A program made the translations under genes and the position numbers. Below, one piece after another: positions 12,897-15,178 of a stretch of 15,178 nucleotides of DNA. Below the pieces are notes generated by a model. That model did not search any database. It was not told where the DNA came from and worked only from the letters and a program-made list of their open reading frames with translations. This stretch comes from Candidatus Woesearchaeota archaeon CG08_land_8_20_14_0_20_47_9 (GTDB taxonomy: Archaea; Nanobdellota; Nanobdellia; Woesearchaeales; CG1-02-47-18). Location of the stretch: positions 6,727-21,904 of the forward strand of contig PEYS01000193.1 of NCBI GenBank assembly GCA_002763335.1, in the 5' to 3' direction. How positions within the stretch are numbered: the stretch's first letter is position 1; every line of letters begins with the position of its first letter.

Positions 12897-12997
12897 TCGT
12901 TTTTTGGCGAAAACGAGTTGTTTAATGATTTAGTTGATTTTGGCGAATCAACCAAAACAGTGTTTAATCATAAGATTTACTTGTTGGCGCAAGTAAA
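12897..12997 (+). ncRNA. Three-hairpin array with identical TTGGCG loops (leader or small RNA)
   Basis: Hairpin 1: TCGTTTT-TTGGCG-AAAACGA (12897-12916). Hairpin 2: GTTGATT-TTGGCG-AATCAAC (12933-12952). Hairpin 3: TTTACTTG-TTGGCG-CAAGTAAA (12976-12997). The stems are perfect, 7, 7 and 8 bp, and unrelated in sequence, while the hexaloop is identical each time. That pattern is expected of structured RNA with a conserved loop. The two spacers both contain GTTTAAT, and ATGATT before hairpin 2 can pair with AATCAT after it. It lies upstream of ftsZ between promoter-like clusters P1 and P2. No known RNA family is recognised. Confidence 0.55.
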
Positions 12998-13020
12998 AAC
13001 TTGGTTCTAGAGGAGACTAT

Positions 13021-13065
13021 AACATAACTTAGATATAAACTTTTTGGTTTAGAGTAAGTTATGTT
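13021..13065 (+). promoter_or_regulatory. Long hairpin just upstream of the ftsZ-proximal promoter
   Basis: The 11-bp stem AACATAACTTA/TAAGTTATGTT (13021-13031 and 13055-13065) encloses a smaller TAAAC-TTTTTG-GTTTA hairpin (13036-13051). It ends 6 nt before the P2 TATA box. It may be the 3' end of the P1 RNA, or a protein site at P2. Confidence 0.5.
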
Positions 13066-13084
13066 CAGAAATATATAAAGGAGA
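13066..13084 (+). promoter_or_regulatory. Promoter P2 of ftsZ
   Basis: CAGAA plus ATATATAAAG (13071-13080) makes a BRE/TATA unit with an expected start near 13100-13106. The 13-mer TATATAAAGGAGA (13072-13084) also occurs at 12873-12885 in P1. The expected start lies downstream of the in-frame GTG at 13091 and supports ATG 13145 as the ftsZ start. Confidence 0.6.
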
Positions 13085-13144
13085 TGGGCTGTGGATTTTG
13101 GTGTGAGTTATAAAAACATTAAAAGCATAAAAGGGGGCGAAAAA

Positions 13145-14218
13145 ATGGACTTCATTGTGCAGAACGCTATAAAGAACGCAGAAGAAAACCGCTTTGAAGG
13201 CCTGGATGTAGGGCAGGCAAACATCAGGGTTATTGGAGTTGGTGGGGCAGGTAACAACATGGTCAGCTGGCTCTATAAGAAGGGCATAAAGGGGGCTGAG
13301 ATTCTCGCCTGCAATACTGATCAACAGCATCTCAACATAACAGAGTCTGATAGGAAGTTCCTTATCGGAAGGGACTTAACCAGGGGCCTGGGCTGCGGCG
13401 GATTTCCAGAGAAAGGCGCAGAGGCTGCGAAGGAGAGCATGCAGGAGGTAAAGGAGGGCATTAAGGATTCTGATATGGTCTTTGTATGCGCAGGCATGGG
13501 CGGAGGCACAGGTACAGGGGCAGCGCCCATTGTTGCAAAGGTGGCAAAGGAGAGCGGCGCTATTGTAATAGGGACCGTCACCATGCCCTTCAAGATCGAG
13601 AGGGCAAGGGTTGACAAGGCAGAGTTTGGTTTGCAGCAGCTCAGACAGGTCTCAGACACAGTTATTGTCATTGATAACAACAGGCTTGTGCAGATCGCAG
13701 GCAACCTGCCTATTGAGCAGGCATTTGCTGTTGCAAACGAGCTTATATCCACCATGATAAAGGGCATTGTCGAGACAATCGCAATCCCAAGCCTCGTAAA
13801 CCTGGACTATGCAGATGTGAAGGCTATAATGACCAACGGCGGCGTTGCAGCAATAGGCGTAGGAGCATCTGACACCAACAACAGGGTTGAAGAGGCTGTG
13901 CAGGGCGCTCTAAGCAATCCGCTGCTGGACATAAGCTACAAGGGAGCGACAGGAGCCCTAATCCATGTCTCTGGCGGCCCTGACATGACCCTGGATGAGA
14001 TAAACAGGATCGGCGAGCTTGTCACAGAGGCCATGGATGATGATGCAAACGTCATCTGGGGAGCAAGGGTGAGCGAGAGCATGAAGGGCAGGATCACAGT
14101 CATGACGATTATGACTGGCGTAAAGTCACCCTGGATACTGGGCAAGATGGACAGGGAATCGCAAAAGGCCCGCTACCAGGAGATAAGCGACGAGCTCGGA
14201 ATAGAGATCGTGGAATGA
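13145..14218 (+). CDS. ftsZ: Cell division protein FtsZ
   Basis: 357 residues from the ATG at 13145, which has AGGGGGCG 5-6 nt upstream. FtsZ is the tubulin-like GTPase that assembles the division ring at mid-cell. Seen: GVGGAGNN at 31-38, the tubulin signature GGGTGTG at 119-125, and the T7 synergy loop NLDYAD at 219-224 with catalytic Asp221 and Asp224, so polymerisation-coupled GTP hydrolysis should be intact. The C-terminus is short (ELGIEIVE), with no long linker or bacterial-style FtsA/ZipA-binding tail. Archaeal FtsZ1 versus FtsZ2 assignment is not possible by eye. It is monocistronic with elaborate upstream structure and two hairpins downstream. Confidence 0.97.
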   Translation: MDFIVQNAIKNAEENRFEGLDVGQANIRVIGVGGAGNNMVSWLYKKGIKGAEILACNTDQQHLNITESDRKFLIGRDLTRGLGCGGFPEKGAEAAKESMQEVKEGIKDSDMVFVCAGMGGGTGTGAAPIVAKVAKESGAIVIGTVTMPFKIERARVDKAEFGLQQLRQVSDTVIVIDNNRLVQIAGNLPIEQAFAVANELISTMIKGIVETIAIPSLVNLDYADVKAIMTNGGVAAIGVGASDTNNRVEEAVQGALSNPLLDISYKGATGALIHVSGGPDMTLDEINRIGELVTEAMDDDANVIWGARVSESMKGRITVMTIMTGVKSPWILGKMDRESQKARYQEISDELGIEIVE

Positions 14219-14255
14219 GTTTATGATCAACTCCAATTGCGAGAGCTATTTCTGG

Positions 14256-14332
14256 CCTTCATTTTTTACCCCCAAAACAAAAAATGAAGGTTTGAGGTCT
14301 CCCTGCCCCTAAGCATGGAGGCCTTCTTTTTT
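14256..14332 (+). terminator. ftsZ terminator region with two competing hairpins
   Basis: The first hairpin is a perfect 12-bp stem CCTTCATTTTTT/AAAAAATGAAGG (14256-14267 and 14279-14290). The second is AGGTCTCC/GGAGGCCT (14295-14302 and 14317-14324, one G-U pair), followed by C and a TTTTTT run, like an intrinsic terminator. GAAGG at 14286-14290 can instead pair with CCTTC at 14322-14326, so the two structures are partly exclusive. Confidence 0.65.
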
Positions 14333-14336
14333 CTTT

Positions 14337-14395
14337 GAAAACCTTGAATACACTCGGCTTCGCCTTTACGGCTCGCCTCGGTATTCAAGGTTTTC
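14337..14395 (+). repeat. Palindrome A5 (15-bp stem)
   Basis: A perfect stem GAAAACCTTGAATAC/GTATTCAAGGTTTTC encloses a 29-nt loop starting ACTCGGCTTCG, and is followed by TGACGT as for A1. It is the longest A stem. A half of composite V, directly after the ftsZ terminator. Confidence 0.9.
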
Positions 14396-14408
14396 TGACG
14401 TCGAGTGT

Positions 14409-14426
14409 TGTCGGAGAAACCCGACA
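14409..14426 (+). repeat. Linker hairpin P5 of composite V
   Basis: TGTCGG-AGAAAC-CCGACA is a 6-bp hairpin, extendable by GTG/CAC beyond a one-base mismatch. It is the compact counterpart of the split TGTCGG...CCGACA pair in composite IV. Confidence 0.7.
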
Positions 14427-14437
14427 CCACCGGTATC

Positions 14438-14480
14438 AGAGGGCTTTGAATACCCTCTGCGGGGTTATTCAAAGCCCTCT
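14438..14480 (+). repeat. Palindrome B5 (15-bp stem)
   Basis: The stem AGAGGGCTTTGAATA/TATTCAAAGCCCTCT continues as CCC/GGG after a one-base bulge, giving a very stable hairpin with a short loop. The inner TTTGAATA resembles the A stems' CTTGAATA, linking the two families. B half of composite V. It lies about 38 bp past the 3' end of the minus-strand gene at 14519-14851. Confidence 0.9.
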
Positions 14481-14518
14481 ATATAAAATCAAAGAAGTAG
14501 TAAACGCTTCTCACCGCG

Positions 14519-14851
14519 TTACCTTTCAATTGTATTACGTTCAACTGTCAAATTGGTTACATCAATACCAATAATGCCCTGCTCAAATCCTCTAAGATAA
14601 TTATCAGCGACTAATATATTACTTCCTCCATTTATAAAGACCCCAATGGGTCCTTCTGGAATAAAATGTTCCTCTTTATTCGGAGGGTTAATAAATGCTT
14701 GATTAACCTTAACAACGGCAATGTTACCAAAGTTCACTGAGAGTTTACTGCCAAGAGTTATCGTGAATAGGAATGAGAGTAGAGTCAATATCGCAAGAAA
14801 CTGGTCCAACGGTTTTTTTCTCTTGAAATCTTCAAATAATTTTGAAGTCAT
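14519..14851 (-). CDS. Small membrane-anchored protein with beta-helix-like segment
   Basis: 110 residues. A basic start (KRKK at 10-13) is followed by one hydrophobic helix at about 16-34, then an outward part. Residues 67-110 (GPIGVFINGGSNILVADNYL, then NLTVERNTIE) have the G/N-rich 'NxIxxN' periodicity of right-handed parallel beta-helix (NosD/pectate-lyase-like) rungs, but only about two rungs are present, so it may be truncated. The ATG has a strong upstream GGGGGTGAG (about 14857-14865) and a TATA box at 14955-14966. Codon use is more AT-rich than in the flanking genes, which may indicate foreign origin. Function unknown. Confidence 0.65.
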   Translation of the reverse strand: MTSKLFEDFKRKKPLDQFLAILTLLSFLFTITLGSKLSVNFGNIAVVKVNQAFINPPNKEEHFIPEGPIGVFINGGSNILVADNYLRGFEQGIIGIDVTNLTVERNTIER

Positions 14852-14895
14852 ACTAATCTCACCCCCTCATCTAAATTCTGGTTAGAAACCGCGAC

Positions 14896-14931
14896 CAAAA
14901 GAGGCGCAGATCTAACACAACACCTCTTTTG
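14896..14931. promoter_or_regulatory. 9-bp inverted repeat in the leader of the 14519-14851 gene
   Basis: CAAAAGAGG (14896-14904) and CCTCTTTTG (14923-14931) flank an 18-nt loop. With the minus-strand TATA box at 14955-14966, transcription would start almost at this hairpin, placing it at the 5' end of an 80-nt leader. It may stabilise the mRNA or be a protein site between the divergent promoters. Confidence 0.45.
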
Positions 14932-14954
14932 TCACTAGCTCATACATCAGATCA

Positions 14955-14985
14955 AAATATAAATTTTATTGTTGTTTATAATATA
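14955..14985. promoter_or_regulatory. Divergent TATA boxes
   Basis: On the minus strand AATTTATATTTT (14955-14966) faces the 14519-14851 gene. On the plus strand TTTATAATATA (14975-14985) is centred about 27 nt before the ATG at 15007, so it would give a leaderless transcript for the short ORF there. Confidence 0.5.
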
Positions 14986-15006
14986 TGTTAATTTGCAATT
15001 GATTTA

Positions 15007-15165
15007 ATGGAGCGAATCAGTGCAGTTGGCATACTCCTAAAGAGTAACCTAAACAGATTACTTAAGGACAACAGAGTTTCTTTTCACAATCTACTTTCGA
15101 ATCTACTGTCCTCCCACAAAGTTTTATTAATCTATGCAGAAGCATTCTACGGAACATGCAACTAA
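15007..15165 (+). CDS. Short hypothetical ORF (52 residues)
   Basis: The reading frame starts MERISAVGILLKSNLNRLLK and ends in YGTCN. It has no recognisable family, and a central Leu/Ser-rich amphipathic region (NLLSNLLSSHKVLLIY). Support is positional: a TATA box at the right distance for a leaderless start, and a stop only 9 nt before the next start codon. Against it are its small size and lack of any known match. Alternatively this is simply the leader of the gene at 15175. Confidence 0.35.
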   Translation: MERISAVGILLKSNLNRLLKDNRVSFHNLLSNLLSSHKVLLIYAEAFYGTCN

Positions 15166-15174
15166 AGGAGATTC

Positions 15175-15178
15175 ATGA
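15175..15178 (+). CDS. Start of a gene truncated by the window end
   Basis: An ATG preceded by AAAGGAG (15164-15170) at 4 nt spacing is an excellent translation start. Only one codon and one base are visible, so the product is unknown. A TATA-like TTTTATTAA at 15122-15130 could give it a promoter of its own. Confidence 0.55.

Noticed and set aside
12897..12997. CRISPR array
   Set aside because: Only a 6-nt loop is shared. The stems differ and spacing is irregular, so these are not repeat-spacer units. No cas genes are present.
13091..13144. GTG start giving an 18-residue longer FtsZ
   Set aside because: The P2 TATA box predicts transcription starting after this codon. ATG 13145 has an AGGGGG site and a normal FtsZ N-terminus.
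848..14480. A and B palindromes as ordinary transcription terminators only
   Set aside because: Some sit at gene ends (A1, A4), but A2 is in a leader, A3 abuts a promoter and B2 lies between divergent genes. Shared loops, linkers and A-to-B order are not explained by termination alone.
14335..14574. Plus-strand 79-codon frame
   Set aside because: It is composed largely of composite V and runs into the antisense of the 14519-14851 gene. No Shine-Dalgarno sequence or TATA box fits.

Overview
This window looks like a chromosomal segment of an archaeon. The evidence is an archaeal L1-L10 ribosomal operon, an archaeal/eukaryotic-type glycyl-tRNA synthetase, TATA boxes placed for leaderless or short-leader transcripts, an FtsZ, and a tRNA gene interrupted by an intron with a bulge-helix-bulge splice motif. 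Several genes are of bacterial type (the MetK-type SAM synthetase, the YqhQ/DUF1385 membrane protein). A mosaic, possibly DPANN-like lineage would fit, but this is inference and no taxon can be fixed from the sequence alone.

Layout. 1-775 (minus): start of ribosomal L10 and complete L1. 776-1091: three large palindromes (two A stems flanking one B stem). 1092-1187 (minus): tRNA-Phe(GAA) with a 22-nt intron in its variable loop. 1219-2082 (minus): DUF1385 membrane protein, divergent from a UDP-glucuronate 4-epimerase-like gene (2168-3112) and an alpha-glucan phosphorylase (3115-4860). 4930-6249 (minus): S-adenosylmethionine synthetase with a low-complexity tail. 6593-6925: small secreted protein with 15 cysteines, followed by about 400 bp of nested palindromes. 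7333-8829: glycyl-tRNA synthetase, convergent with a PEP-synthase-N-terminal-like protein lacking the usual catalytic features (8826-10067, minus). 10278-12535: a ribbon-helix-helix/nucleotidyltransferase fusion and a phosphomannomutase/phosphoglucomutase. 12536-13144: palindromes and a structured region before ftsZ. 13145-14218: ftsZ. From about 14480 to the end the DNA is AT-richer, with a small membrane/beta-helix protein, a 52-codon ORF and the first codon of another gene.

How the genes fit together. The epimerase, phosphorylase, nucleotidyltransferase and phosphohexomutase suggest hexose-phosphate metabolism feeding nucleotide-sugar and surface-glycan synthesis. The rest are translation (L1, L10, tRNA-Phe, GlyRS), methyl-donor supply (MetK) and cell division (FtsZ).

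The most notable non-coding signals are these. (1) A dispersed family of composite palindromic elements, each an A stem (CCTTGAATA type), a homologous linker of variable length and a B stem (GAGGGCTTTGA type), lies in five intergenic regions. (2) Three successive 7-8 bp hairpins with unrelated stems and an identical TTGGCG loop lie between two promoter-like elements upstream of ftsZ. (3) The tRNA-Phe variable-loop intron has a 3-4-3 bulge-helix-bulge.
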